Assembly: GCF_025642135.1 (NCBI RefSeq)
Contig: NZ_CP106793.1
Span: 2,587,001-2,651,000, forward strand
DNA: 64,000 nt
Direction of reading: 5' to 3'
Origin: Streptomyces cynarae
Lineage (GTDB): Bacteria > Actinomycetota > Actinomycetes > Streptomycetales > Streptomycetaceae
Shown here: positions 17,534 to 25,719 of the stretch, one piece after another
Numbering within the stretch: position 1 is the stretch's first letter
Layout: the number at the start of each line of letters is the position of its first letter
Notes under the pieces: generated by a model
What the model saw: only the letters and a program-made list of their open reading frames with translations
The model's database searches: none
What the model was told of the DNA's origin: nothing
Made by a program: the position numbers and the translations under genes

Positions 17534-18562
17534 ATGGCCTTCAAGGCTGAGTACATCTGGATCGACGGCACCCAGCCGACCGCCAAGCTCCGGTCCAAGA
17601 CGAAGATCCTGGCCGACGACGCCAAGGGCAAGGAGCTTCCGATCTGGGGCTTCGACGGGTCCTCCACGAACCAGGCCGAGGGCCACTCCTCGGACTGCGT
17701 GCTCAAGCCGGTCTTCTCCTGTCCCGACCCGATCCGCGGCGGCGACGACGTCCTGGTGCTGTGCGAGGTCCTCGACACGGACATGACCCCGCACCCGTCC
17801 AACACCCGTGCCGCGCTGGCCGAGGTGGCCGAGAAGTTCGCCGCTCAGGAGCCGATCTTCGGTATCGAGCAGGAGTACACCTTCTTCGACGGCTCGCGTC
17901 CGCTCGGCTTCCCGGAGGGCGGCTTCCCGGCCCCGCAGGGCGGCTACTACTGCGGTGTCGGCGCCGACGAGATCTTCGGCCGTGAGGTCGTCGAGGCGCA
18001 CCTGGACAACTGCCTGAAGGCGGGCCTCGGCATCTCCGGCATCAACGCCGAGGTGATGCCCGGCCAGTGGGAGTTCCAGGTCGGCCCGCTCTCCCCGCTC
18101 GAGGTCGCCGACCAGCTGTGGGTGGCCCGCTGGCTGCTGTACCGCACCGCCGAGGACTTCGGCATCTCCGCGACCCTGGACCCGAAGCCGGTCAAGGGCG
18201 ACTGGAACGGTGCCGGTGCGCACACCAACTTCTCGACCAAGGCGATGCGCGAGGGCTACGACGCCATCATCACCGCCTGCGAGTCGCTCGGTGAGGGCTC
18301 CAAGCCGCTCGACCACGTCAAGAACTACGGCGTCGGCGTCGAGGACCGCCTCACCGGTCTGCACGAGACCGCCCCGTGGAACGAGTACTCGTACGGCGTC
18401 TCCAACCGCGGTGCCTCGGTCCGCATCCCGTGGCAGGTCGAGAAGGACGGCAAGGGCTACATCGAGGACCGCCGTCCGAACGCCAACGTCGACCCGTACC
18501 TGGTGACCCGGCTCATCGTCGACACCTGCTGCACGGCGCTGGAGAAGGCCGGCCAGGTCTGA
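17534..18562 (+). CDS. glnII: Glutamine synthetase type II
   Basis: 342 residues, the short eukaryotic-type enzyme expected in Streptomyces beside GlnA. Type II landmarks are FDGSSTNQAEGHSSD near the N-terminus, GIEQEYTFFDG, PGQWEFQVGP, and the ATP-binding KPVKGDWNGAGAHTNFS. GSII is not controlled by adenylylation, and no DLYEL-type target is present. ATG 17534 has AAGGATG upstream. The GlnR box at 17373-17410 implies nitrogen control shared with glnA. A very stable terminator follows the gene. Confidence 0.97.
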   Translation: MAFKAEYIWIDGTQPTAKLRSKTKILADDAKGKELPIWGFDGSSTNQAEGHSSDCVLKPVFSCPDPIRGGDDVLVLCEVLDTDMTPHPSNTRAALAEVAEKFAAQEPIFGIEQEYTFFDGSRPLGFPEGGFPAPQGGYYCGVGADEIFGREVVEAHLDNCLKAGLGISGINAEVMPGQWEFQVGPLSPLEVADQLWVARWLLYRTAEDFGISATLDPKPVKGDWNGAGAHTNFSTKAMREGYDAIITACESLGEGSKPLDHVKNYGVGVEDRLTGLHETAPWNEYSYGVSNRGASVRIPWQVEKDGKGYIEDRRPNANVDPYLVTRLIVDTCCTALEKAGQV

Positions 18563-18581
18563 TCGGCTCCCCACAGCTCCC

Positions 18582-18618
18582 GGAAGGGGCGCCCGCCGTG
18601 GTGGCGGGCGCCCCTTCC
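18582..18618 (+). terminator. glnII terminator
   Basis: A perfect 16-bp stem (18582-18597 with 18603-18618; GGAAGGGGCGCCCGCC) closed by a 5-base loop, 19 bases after the glnII stop. Confidence 0.92.
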
Positions 18619-18713
18619 GCACTTCGAGGGTGCTCGGGCACGCCGGGAAAAAGAGCGTCCAAGCAGTGAGAGCAGGCTCCTGTCACGGGCGTGTGTCTGC
18701 TTCAATGAGAACC

Positions 18714-18836
18714 ATGGCCAGCTTCCAGAAGTTCAGTGCGACGGGTCGCCGTGACCTCGAGCCCTTCTGGCCTTCCCGTCAGCACCACGACTTCGACCGG
18801 GTGTGTTGTCGCGCGAACACCGCGCGGGCCCTGTAG
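18714..18836 (+). CDS. Putative cysteine-type regulatory leader peptide
   Basis: 40 residues from ATG 18714, ending 108 bases before the next gene. The C-terminal part reads RQHHDFDRVCCRANTAR, which resembles the actinobacterial leader-peptide pattern (R-H-x-D-x-x-R-V-x-x-x-x-C) found ahead of cysteine and sulfur genes. The two adjacent cysteines use the rare TGT codon, which suits translation-dependent attenuation. No clear ribosome site is seen before the ATG. It could instead be a chance reading; the motif and its place before a regulator are the case for it. Confidence 0.45.
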   Translation: MASFQKFSATGRRDLEPFWPSRQHHDFDRVCCRANTARAL

Positions 18837-18944
18837 AGCCGTACACCCGGCAGCCGTACCGGCACAGCCGTCCTTCCGGCCTTCGGCCAGCGCGCACGAC
18901 GTACGTCCCCCGACGAACTCCTCGCGCGAAAGAGCTGACCTCTC

Positions 18945-19526
18945 ATGGCGACCACTCGTTCTCTCTCCACCGCCACCCTCACCACCGCCACCCCGCCGAA
19001 CGGCTCCGCACGGCACCGGCTGCGTGCCGTCGACCGGGACGAGGCCGTCGACGTGGCCGACTTCCTGCCGCCGGGCGCCACCTGGCTGCCGGCGCCCCCG
19101 CACACGCTGCCGAACCTGCCGGGCCGCCCGCCGATGATCGGCTACCTGGTACTCGTCCCGGCCGACCAGCAGCCCCCGTTCCCGCCCGTCGCGGTGCCCG
19201 ACCAGCCGGACACGGGACAAGCCGTGGGCGCGGACCCGCTCGTCCGCGTCGACACCGGCCGGCGCACCGCCGAGGTGGACGGGCGGCCGCTCGACCTGAC
19301 CTATCTGGAGTTCGAGCTGCTCGCCCACCTGGTGGCGCACCCGCACCGGGTGCACACCCGGGACCAGCTGGTGACCACGGTGTGGGGCTACGGCCACGTG
19401 GGCGACGGGCGCACCGTGGACGTCCACATCGCCCGGCTGCGGCGCAAGCTGGGCGCCGAGCACCGCGACACCATCCGGACGGTGCGCCGCGTGGGCTACA
19501 AGTACGTCCCGCCGACGGGCCGTTGA
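18945..19526 (+). CDS. OmpR/PhoB-type winged-helix regulator lacking a receiver domain
   Basis: 193 residues. The C-terminal 95 residues are a complete OmpR-type effector domain: VDTGRRTAEVDGRPLDLTYLEFELLAHLVAHPHRVHTRDQLV, then the recognition helix GDGRTVDVHIARLRRKLG and the wing TIRTVRRVGYKYV. The N-terminal half is proline-rich (FLPPGATWLPAPPHTLPNLPGRPP) and has no phosphorylatable receiver. It is probably an orphan transcription factor controlled by something other than a histidine kinase. The leader peptide at 18714-18836 suggests attenuation of its message. Confidence 0.82.
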   Translation: MATTRSLSTATLTTATPPNGSARHRLRAVDRDEAVDVADFLPPGATWLPAPPHTLPNLPGRPPMIGYLVLVPADQQPPFPPVAVPDQPDTGQAVGADPLVRVDTGRRTAEVDGRPLDLTYLEFELLAHLVAHPHRVHTRDQLVTTVWGYGHVGDGRTVDVHIARLRRKLGAEHRDTIRTVRRVGYKYVPPTGR

Positions 19527-19586
19527 CCGTCTGCTGACGGCAGATTCCCGTTCCCTCCGGCCGCCCGTCCGGGCAGAGTCACCGGC

Positions 19587-20609
19587 ATGAGGCTTCTGGT
19601 ACTGGGTGGTACGGAGTTCGCGGGACGGGCCGTCGTGGAGGCGGCCCTCGGACGCGGCTGGGACGTGACCGTCTTCAACCGGGGGACGCACCGACCCCCG
19701 GCCGGTGTGCGGTCGTTGCAGGGCGACCGCACCGCGCCCGACGGGCTCGCCGCCCTCGTGGAAGGCGAGTGGGACGCCGTCGTCGACACCTGGTCGGCGG
19801 CGCCCCGAACCGTGCACGAGGCGGCACGGCTGCTGCGGGGCCGCGCAGGGCGGTACGTGTACGTGTCGAGCTGCTCGGTGTACGCCTGGCCCGCGCCGGC
19901 CGGGTACGACGAGAGTGCCCCGCTGGTCGAGGGCGCCGAGCCCGACGCCGGCACGACCGACTACGCGCGCGACAAGCGGGGCGCCGAGATCGCCGCCGTC
20001 GAGGCCTTCGGCGCGGACCGCTCCGTGCTCGTACGGGCCGGGCTGATCCTCGGCCCGTACGAGAACGTCGGCCGGCTGCCGTGGTGGCTGACCCGCATCG
20101 CGCGCGGCGGGCCCGTGCTGGCGCCGGGGCCTCGGGAGCTGCCCCTTCAGTACGTCGACGTGCGCGACATGGCCGAGTGGATCCTCGGGGCGGCGGAGCG
20201 GGAGCTCGGCGGGCCGTACAACATGATCAGCCCGCAGGGGCACGCCACCATGGGAGAGCTGCTCGACGCGTGCGTGGACGTGACCGGCGCGGCGGCGGAA
20301 CTGTGCTGGACCGGGCCGGAGGTGATCCTGGACGCGGGTATCGAGCCGTGGACGCAGCTGCCGGTGTGGGTCCCGCCGGGCAGCGACATGCACGACTCCC
20401 TGCACTCCGCCGACGTCTCGCGGGCGCTGGCGACGGGCCTGAGTTGCCGTCCCGTCGGGGAGACCGTCACCGACACCTGGGCGTGGCTGCGGGACATCGG
20501 CGGCACGGCGCCGATGCGTCCGGACCGCACCTCGAAGGGGCTCGACCCGGAGGTGGAGGCGAGGGTGCTCGCGGGCCTGTCCGGGGGTGTACCTGACACC
20601 ACCCCCTGA
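19587..20609 (+). CDS. NAD-dependent epimerase/reductase (SDR superfamily)
   Basis: 340 residues. The Rossmann motif is of the GGTEFAGRAVVEAAL type (G-G-T-x-F-x-G-R), followed by VFNRGTH at the cofactor-discriminating position. YVYVSSCSVYAW and YARDKRGAE supply the extended-SDR Ser, Tyr and Lys (Y-x-x-x-K variant: DYARDK). FVDVRD is represented by QYVDVRDMAEWIL. Such proteins act on nucleotide sugars or isoflavone-like substrates; the substrate here is not predictable. It ends 50 bases before the kinase gene, with a G/C inverted repeat at about 20584-20612. Confidence 0.8.
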   Translation: MRLLVLGGTEFAGRAVVEAALGRGWDVTVFNRGTHRPPAGVRSLQGDRTAPDGLAALVEGEWDAVVDTWSAAPRTVHEAARLLRGRAGRYVYVSSCSVYAWPAPAGYDESAPLVEGAEPDAGTTDYARDKRGAEIAAVEAFGADRSVLVRAGLILGPYENVGRLPWWLTRIARGGPVLAPGPRELPLQYVDVRDMAEWILGAAERELGGPYNMISPQGHATMGELLDACVDVTGAAAELCWTGPEVILDAGIEPWTQLPVWVPPGSDMHDSLHSADVSRALATGLSCRPVGETVTDTWAWLRDIGGTAPMRPDRTSKGLDPEVEARVLAGLSGGVPDTTP

Positions 20610-20659
20610 CGGGGGCTCCACCCCGTGACCTCGCCGCCCTCCCCGGCGAGACTGCTGCC

Positions 20660-21928
20660 ATGAACACCAACACGAAGAGCGGCTCTCCTCACACGAGGGC
20701 CCGGGCCGTCGCACTGGCGGCGGGGCGGGGGTTCGTGCTGGCCCTGGTGATCCTTCCGGGTGCGGTCGTGTGCTCCACGCTGTCCCTGGTGTCCATCTCG
20801 CTCATCCCGATCGGCGTCGGGCTGGTCACCACACCGTGGGTGCTGACGCAGGTGCGGGCGTTCGCCGACTGGCGGCGGGTGCTGGCGGCGGAGTGGGGTG
20901 GAGTGAAGATCCCGTCTGCGTACCGGCCGGTCCCCGAGGACGCCAACCCCTGGACGCGGACGTACGTGATGCTCGGCGACCCGGCGACCTGGCGGGATCT
21001 GCGGTGGTTGCAGGTGGACATGACGGCGGGGTACCTCACCGCGCTGCTGCCGACCGTACTGCTGATCTACCCGCTGGAGGGGTTCGCGGTCGCGGCCGGG
21101 CTGTGGCGGCCGTTGTCCGAGTACGGCGGGTACTGGTACGGCTTCGTGCACGTCACCGACCAGGCCTCCGCGCTCGGCGCCGGCGCTCTGGCCGCCGTCC
21201 TCCTCGCCCTCGTCCCGCTGGCTCCGCGCCTGCTGGCCGTCCACTTCCGGCTCACCCGGGCCGTACTGGGCGCGAGCCAGGGGGAGTTGGCCGAACGGGT
21301 CCGGGTGCTGACCGAGACCCGCCGGGACGCCGTGGACACCGCCGCGGCCGAACTGCGCCGGATCGAGCGGGACCTGCACGACGGGGCGCAGGCCCGGCTG
21401 GTGGCGATGGGCATGGACCTGGGCACCATCGAGATGCTGCTCGACAAGGACCCGGCGAAGGCCAGGGAACTCCTCGCTCAGGCCCGCCGCTCCTCCGTGG
21501 AGGCGCTGGCCGAGCTGCGCGAACTCGTCCGCGGCATCCATCCGCCGGTACTCGCCGAGCGTGGACTGGGCGATGCCGTACGGGCGTTGGCGTTGCGGCT
21601 GCCCCTCGCCACCGAGGTGAACGTCGAGCTGGACGGCCGCGCCGATGCGCCGGTCGAGTCGGCCGCCTACTTCGCGGTCAGCGAGGTCCTCACCAACGCG
21701 GTCAAGCACTCGGGCGCCGACCGGATCTGGGTCGACCTCCACCACGGCGAGGGCATGCTGCGCATCTCGGTCACCGACAACGGCAAGGGCGGCGCGGTGA
21801 TCGGCGCGGGTTCCGGGCTCTTCGGAGTCGAGCGGCGGCTGGGTACATTCGACGGCGTCCTGGCCGTCAGCAGCCCCGCGGGCGGTCCCACCATGGTCAC
21901 CATGGAGATCCCGTGCGCGTTGTCCTAG
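20660..21928 (+). CDS. NarL-type two-component sensor histidine kinase
   Basis: 422 residues. The N-terminal half carries about four transmembrane segments (FVLALVILPGAVVCSTLSLVSISLIPIG; LTALLPTVLLIYPLEGF; ALGAGALAAVLLALVPL), matching the PF13796 putative sensor domain. The HisKA_3 box is RRIERDLHDGAQARLVAMGMDLG with phospho-acceptor His240. The ATPase domain shows the N box SEVLTNAVKHSGA and a G1-like SVTDNGKGGAVIGAGSGLFGVERRL. The next gene overlaps its 3' end by 16 bases, so kinase and regulator are translationally coupled. Confidence 0.92.
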   Translation: MNTNTKSGSPHTRARAVALAAGRGFVLALVILPGAVVCSTLSLVSISLIPIGVGLVTTPWVLTQVRAFADWRRVLAAEWGGVKIPSAYRPVPEDANPWTRTYVMLGDPATWRDLRWLQVDMTAGYLTALLPTVLLIYPLEGFAVAAGLWRPLSEYGGYWYGFVHVTDQASALGAGALAAVLLALVPLAPRLLAVHFRLTRAVLGASQGELAERVRVLTETRRDAVDTAAAELRRIERDLHDGAQARLVAMGMDLGTIEMLLDKDPAKARELLAQARRSSVEALAELRELVRGIHPPVLAERGLGDAVRALALRLPLATEVNVELDGRADAPVESAAYFAVSEVLTNAVKHSGADRIWVDLHHGEGMLRISVTDNGKGGAVIGAGSGLFGVERRLGTFDGVLAVSSPAGGPTMVTMEIPCALS

Positions 21929-22566
21929 CGGAAGACCTCTTCCTGCTGCGCGACGGACTGGTCCGGCTGCTCGAGGCCCACGACTTCGAGATCGCCGCCG
22001 CCGTCGAGTCCGGTCCCGAGCTCGCCCGCGCGCTGGCCGAACTGACCCCCGACGTCGCCGTGGTGGACGTACGCCTGCCGCCCACGCACACCGACGAGGG
22101 CCTGCAGTGCGCGCTGCGGGCCCGCCGGGAGCGGCCCGGGCTACCGGTGCTGGTGCTGTCGCAGCACGTGGAGCAGCTGTACGCGCGGGAGCTGCTCGCC
22201 GACGGCACCGGCGGGGTGGGCTATCTGCTCAAGGACCGGGTGTTCGACGCGGAGCAGTTCGTGGACGCCGTACGACGGGTCGCGGCGGGCGGCACCGCGA
22301 TGGACCCGCAGGTGATCCAGCAGCTGCTGACGCGGCGTGCGGCGGACGACCGGCCCCTGGCGCGGCTGACGCCCCGTGAGCTGGAGGTGCTGGAGCTGAT
22401 GGCGCAGGGCCGCTCGAACGCGGCGATCGCCGACCGGCTGGTCGTCACCGAGCGGGCGATCGCGAAACACACCTCCAATATCTTCGCGAAACTGGGCCTC
22501 GAGGTTTCCGACGACGACAATCGGCGGGTTCTGGCCGTGCTCGCCTATTTGGATCACGGACGCTGA
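21913..22566 (+). CDS. NarL/LuxR-family response regulator
   Basis: 217 residues from GTG 21913, inside the end of the kinase gene. The receiver has the acidic pair in VLAED, phospho-acceptor Asp52 in VAVVDVRLPP, and the conserved lysine in GYLLKDRV. The LuxR helix-turn-helix is RLTPRELEVLELMAQGRSNAAIADRLVVTERAIAKHTSNIFAKLGL. It is the output of the kinase encoded just before. Targets are unknown; the pair may regulate itself. Confidence 0.93.
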   Translation: MRVVLAEDLFLLRDGLVRLLEAHDFEIAAAVESGPELARALAELTPDVAVVDVRLPPTHTDEGLQCALRARRERPGLPVLVLSQHVEQLYARELLADGTGGVGYLLKDRVFDAEQFVDAVRRVAAGGTAMDPQVIQQLLTRRAADDRPLARLTPRELEVLELMAQGRSNAAIADRLVVTERAIAKHTSNIFAKLGLEVSDDDNRRVLAVLAYLDHGR

Positions 22567-22776
22567 ACCGGCTGAATCAAATTCAAAAAAGTGAGATCTA
22601 CCCGTCTCAACTCCCGCTGAAACAGGGGCTTCTGCACCTCTTGCACCCGAATTGCCCTCAGGAACTTCCAAGTTTTTCTCCGGCCCCTGAACACCCCACC
22701 GGCCTCCTGCGTATGGGATGACGCCGCTTCACCCCTGTCGGGCGCCTCCGCCCCGAAAGGAAGTCAGAGGAGTTCC

Positions 22777-24321
22777 ATGGGACGCAACACGAGAAAACGC
22801 CGTACGCCGCTGGCCACCAAGGCCATAGCCGCCTCGGCTGCCCTAGCGCTCGGTGGGGGCGGGCTGCTCTGGGCCAACTACTTCGCCTCGGCCCACGAGA
22901 CGAACAACCAGGCGTGGGGAGGGAATCAGACAAAGGCCGCCAGCGCGCAGGTGGCGACGATCTCCTGCCCGGACGTCGGTCAGAAGTTGACGAACGTGCC
23001 GGCCGCGGCTCGCAACGGCGTGGCCGCGGAGCTCGCGAACCTCGACAAGCAGATCACCGAGGCGTACTCCCGGCTCGCCTCCACCCGCCAGGCCCAGGCG
23101 AACGACGCGAGCTTCGTGCAGAACGCGATCGTCGGCCCGCTGAAGGAGAAGCGGGCCGCGACGATCGACCGGATCAGGATCGACGTCCAGCGGGTCGGCG
23201 GGACGTTCGACCAGTCGCTGTCCCAGCTCGCCGCCTGCACCACGCTCACCGCCAACCAGACGAACACCGGCCAGACGGGCGGCGGTCAGCAGAACGGCGG
23301 CCAGCAGCAGGGCGGCCAGCAGCAGCAGGGTGGCCAGCAGCAGAACGGTGGCCAGCAGCAGGGCAACAACGGTCAGCAGCAGGGCAACGGCGGCCAGGCC
23401 GGAAACGGCCCGGTGGCGGCCGACTTCGTCGACATCACGAAGGTCGCCCCGAACGTCCAGGGCAAGCCGCGCAAGACCGGCAACGCCTCGACGGGTCAGT
23501 TCGTCACGCGCTGCGGTGTGAACGCGAACAAGAACCACAACACCGACAACGTGATCGTGGCGCCCGGCGTGGCCAACGGCGCGCACCACCTGCACGACTA
23601 CGTCGGCAACCAGAAGGTCAACGCCTTCTCCAGCAACCAGACGTTCCTTCAGGGCGGCACCAGCTGCCAGAACAAGAACGACCTGTCGGCGTACTACTGG
23701 CCGGTCGTCCGCATCCAGGACGGCACGCAGGACTTCGACCAGAACAAGGACGGCGGCGGCAAGGAAGGCAACGTCGGCCGGATCCTGACCCCCGTCCAGG
23801 CGGAGATCAAGTACGTCGGCAACCCGAGCAGCAAGGTCGTCGCGATGCCGCAGTTCCTGCGCATCATCACCGGTGACGCCAAGACCACCACCAACGGTCT
23901 GGCGAACGCCAACGCGCACTGGAGCTGCACCGGCTTCGAGAACAAGGTCCAGCTGACGACGCAGTACCCGATCTGCCCGCAGGGCAGCAACGTGGTCCGC
24001 ACGTTCGCCTTCCAGAGCTGCTGGGACGGCCAGAACATCGACAGCGCCAACCACCGCACGCACGTGGCCTTCGCCGACCCGGCGAGCGGCGTCTGCGGGA
24101 ACGGCTTCAAGGCGATCCCGCAGCTGACGATGCGCCTCGTGTACAAGATCAACCCGCCGGTCATCCAGAACGGCCAGGTGAAGAACGCCTACGCGGTGGA
24201 CGGCTTCCCGGACCAGCTCCACAAGGCGGCCACCGACCACGACGACTTCATCAGCGTCACGACCGGCGGCCTGGCGAACAAGATCGCCAACTGCATCAAC
24301 TCCGGTCAGAGGTGCCAGTGA
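22777..24321 (+). CDS. Secreted DUF1996 protein with Q/G-rich linker
   Basis: 514 residues. A signal-type N-terminus ([34 protein letters not shown]) is followed by a helical region (about 50-165). A low-complexity stretch of GGQQ/GQQQ repeats is encoded at about 23278-23400. The C-terminal 300 residues are a DUF1996 domain: [35 protein letters not shown], and [19 protein letters not shown], with conserved Cys, His and Trp. The family is common in fungi and Streptomyces, is secreted, and has no established activity. It starts 210 bases after the response-regulator gene. A strong terminator follows. Confidence 0.88.
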   Translation: MGRNTRKRRTPLATKAIAASAALALGGGGLLWANYFASAHETNNQAWGGNQTKAASAQVATISCPDVGQKLTNVPAAARNGVAAELANLDKQITEAYSRLASTRQAQANDASFVQNAIVGPLKEKRAATIDRIRIDVQRVGGTFDQSLSQLAACTTLTANQTNTGQTGGGQQNGGQQQGGQQQQGGQQQNGGQQQGNNGQQQGNGGQAGNGPVAADFVDITKVAPNVQGKPRKTGNASTGQFVTRCGVNANKNHNTDNVIVAPGVANGAHHLHDYVGNQKVNAFSSNQTFLQGGTSCQNKNDLSAYYWPVVRIQDGTQDFDQNKDGGGKEGNVGRILTPVQAEIKYVGNPSSKVVAMPQFLRIITGDAKTTTNGLANANAHWSCTGFENKVQLTTQYPICPQGSNVVRTFAFQSCWDGQNIDSANHRTHVAFADPASGVCGNGFKAIPQLTMRLVYKINPPVIQNGQVKNAYAVDGFPDQLHKAATDHDDFISVTTGGLANKIANCINSGQRCQ

Positions 24322-24363
24322 CCCGACCGGGTCGGTGACCCGACTGAGCCGGTGACCCACTGA

Positions 24364-24401
24364 CGAAGGCCGGTGGCGGGAGATCCCGCCACCGGCCTTC
24401 G
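24364..24401. terminator. Very stable bidirectional terminator
   Basis: 24364-24381 pairs with 24384-24401 (CGAAGGCCGGTGGCGGGA and its complement), about 17 bp closed by a tetraloop, between the convergent DUF1996 and lipoprotein genes. Confidence 0.9.
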
Positions 24402-24422
24402 TGGTGTGCCGCCCGGCCCGGC

Positions 24423-24848
24423 TCAGCCGCTGTGACCGGCGTGGGAGTGGTGGTCGACGCCCACCTCGACATCGCCGCCGAGCTTGCCGCGCAGCGCCTT
24501 GACCACTCCGTCGTCGCCGACGGCGACCCACTTGCGGCCCACGAGGTAGTAACCGCCGTAGTCCTTGGCATCGTTGATCCACTCGCGTTGGCCGCGGTCG
24601 GTGGCGAAGGTGGCGAGCACGAACTTGCCGTTGGAATTGGTGCAGATGGCCTGACGGATCTCGTCGGCGTCCGTCTGGATGTTCGGCTTGCAGTTCACGT
24701 CCGCCGCCAGATCCTCGAGGCTGCCGGTCGCGGCCGCCGGGACCTGGTCCTGGGCGGCCCCGGACGACCCGCCCGATCCGCCGCAGCCGGTCAGCACCAG
24801 CAGGGCGACGACGGCACCGGCCGCCAGCTTCTCGCGCGTCCACCTCAT
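24423..24848 (-). CDS. Secreted lipoprotein of unknown function
   Basis: 141 residues from ATG 24848, with GGAGGAACAC upstream. The signal peptide is MRWTREKLAAGAVVALLVLTGC with lipobox LTGC, followed by a Gly/Ser linker. The mature part has two cysteines (NCKPN and AICTN) that could form a disulfide, and the segment FVLATFATDRGQREWINDAKDYGGYYLVGRKWVAV. The C-terminus is His-rich (DHHSHAGHSG), which may bind metal. Similar small lipoproteins occur across Streptomyces; no function is assigned. Confidence 0.82.
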   Translation of the reverse strand: MRWTREKLAAGAVVALLVLTGCGGSGGSSGAAQDQVPAAATGSLEDLAADVNCKPNIQTDADEIRQAICTNSNGKFVLATFATDRGQREWINDAKDYGGYYLVGRKWVAVGDDGVVKALRGKLGGDVEVGVDHHSHAGHSG

Positions 24849-24991
24849 GTGTTCCTCCGGTCCTTCGGGCCATGCCGCTGGGAGCCCCCGCGAGGGGCCC
24901 TGCCCTTCCGTACGGCTGTGGTGCGTCCGGTGCTCAATGGCGGCACATCTGTGCGACAGTGTGCCGTCGGTACTCGTGACGAGGGGGATGG

Positions 24992-25495
24992 ATGAGCACA
25001 CCGGGCTGGGAGGAGCGCCTGGCCGCGGCCTGGGCCGCTTTCGACGACTACGCCGAGGGGGGCGCCGCGGACTTCCGCGCGCTGATCGACGCCCTCGTCG
25101 CCGAGCTGCCCGACGACAGCCCGCTCGCGCCGTTCGAACGGGCCTGCGCCTGGGACTCGACGGGCCACTCGGACCGGGCGGTGCCGCTGTACCGGGAGGC
25201 GCTGGCGCGCGGCCTCGACGGCTACCGCGGTCGCCGGGCCAGGATCCAGCTGGCCAGCTCGCTCAGGAACATCGGGCAGCCCGAGGAGGGCGTCAAGCTG
25301 CTGACCCCGGAACTCGACGGGCCGTCGGACGAGTTGGACGACGCGGTACGCGCCACTCTGGCCCTGTGCCTGTCGAGCCTGGGCCGCGACCGTGAGGGCC
25401 TCGCCCTGGTCCTCGGCGCGCTCGCCCCCCATCTGCCGCGCTACCAGCGGTCGATGGCGAACTACGCACGGCTCCTGGTCGAACCCGGGGACTGA
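24992..25495 (+). CDS. TPR-type protein
   Basis: 167 residues from ATG 24992. Helical pairs of TPR type are visible: LAPFERACAWDSTGHSDRAVPLYREALARGL, RARIQLASSLRNIGQPEEGVKLLTPEL, and ATLALCLSSLGRDREGLALVLGALAPHL. No catalytic motif is present, so it is likely a protein-interaction module, similar to small TPR proteins annotated across Streptomyces. It is divergent from the lipoprotein gene. Confidence 0.8.
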   Translation: MSTPGWEERLAAAWAAFDDYAEGGAADFRALIDALVAELPDDSPLAPFERACAWDSTGHSDRAVPLYREALARGLDGYRGRRARIQLASSLRNIGQPEEGVKLLTPELDGPSDELDDAVRATLALCLSSLGRDREGLALVLGALAPHLPRYQRSMANYARLLVEPGD

Positions 25496-25719
25496 GCCCG
25501 GCAGGGCCGCCACGCCCGGTCAGCGGAGTTCAGCGGGGCCTGCCCCTATGCGGCCGATCGCCCTCCTGGCGCGGCAAGCGGGGCCGGCCCGGTGCCGATG
25601 CGGGTCCGGCCATCGCGGCTGCGGGCGTGCTGCCTCCGCTCACCACCGCGCTGCCGCGGTGGCGGCGAGGCGGGCCGGCGTCCCGGTGACCAACCTCTGT
25701 CTCGCTCGTTTTGCCGGAC

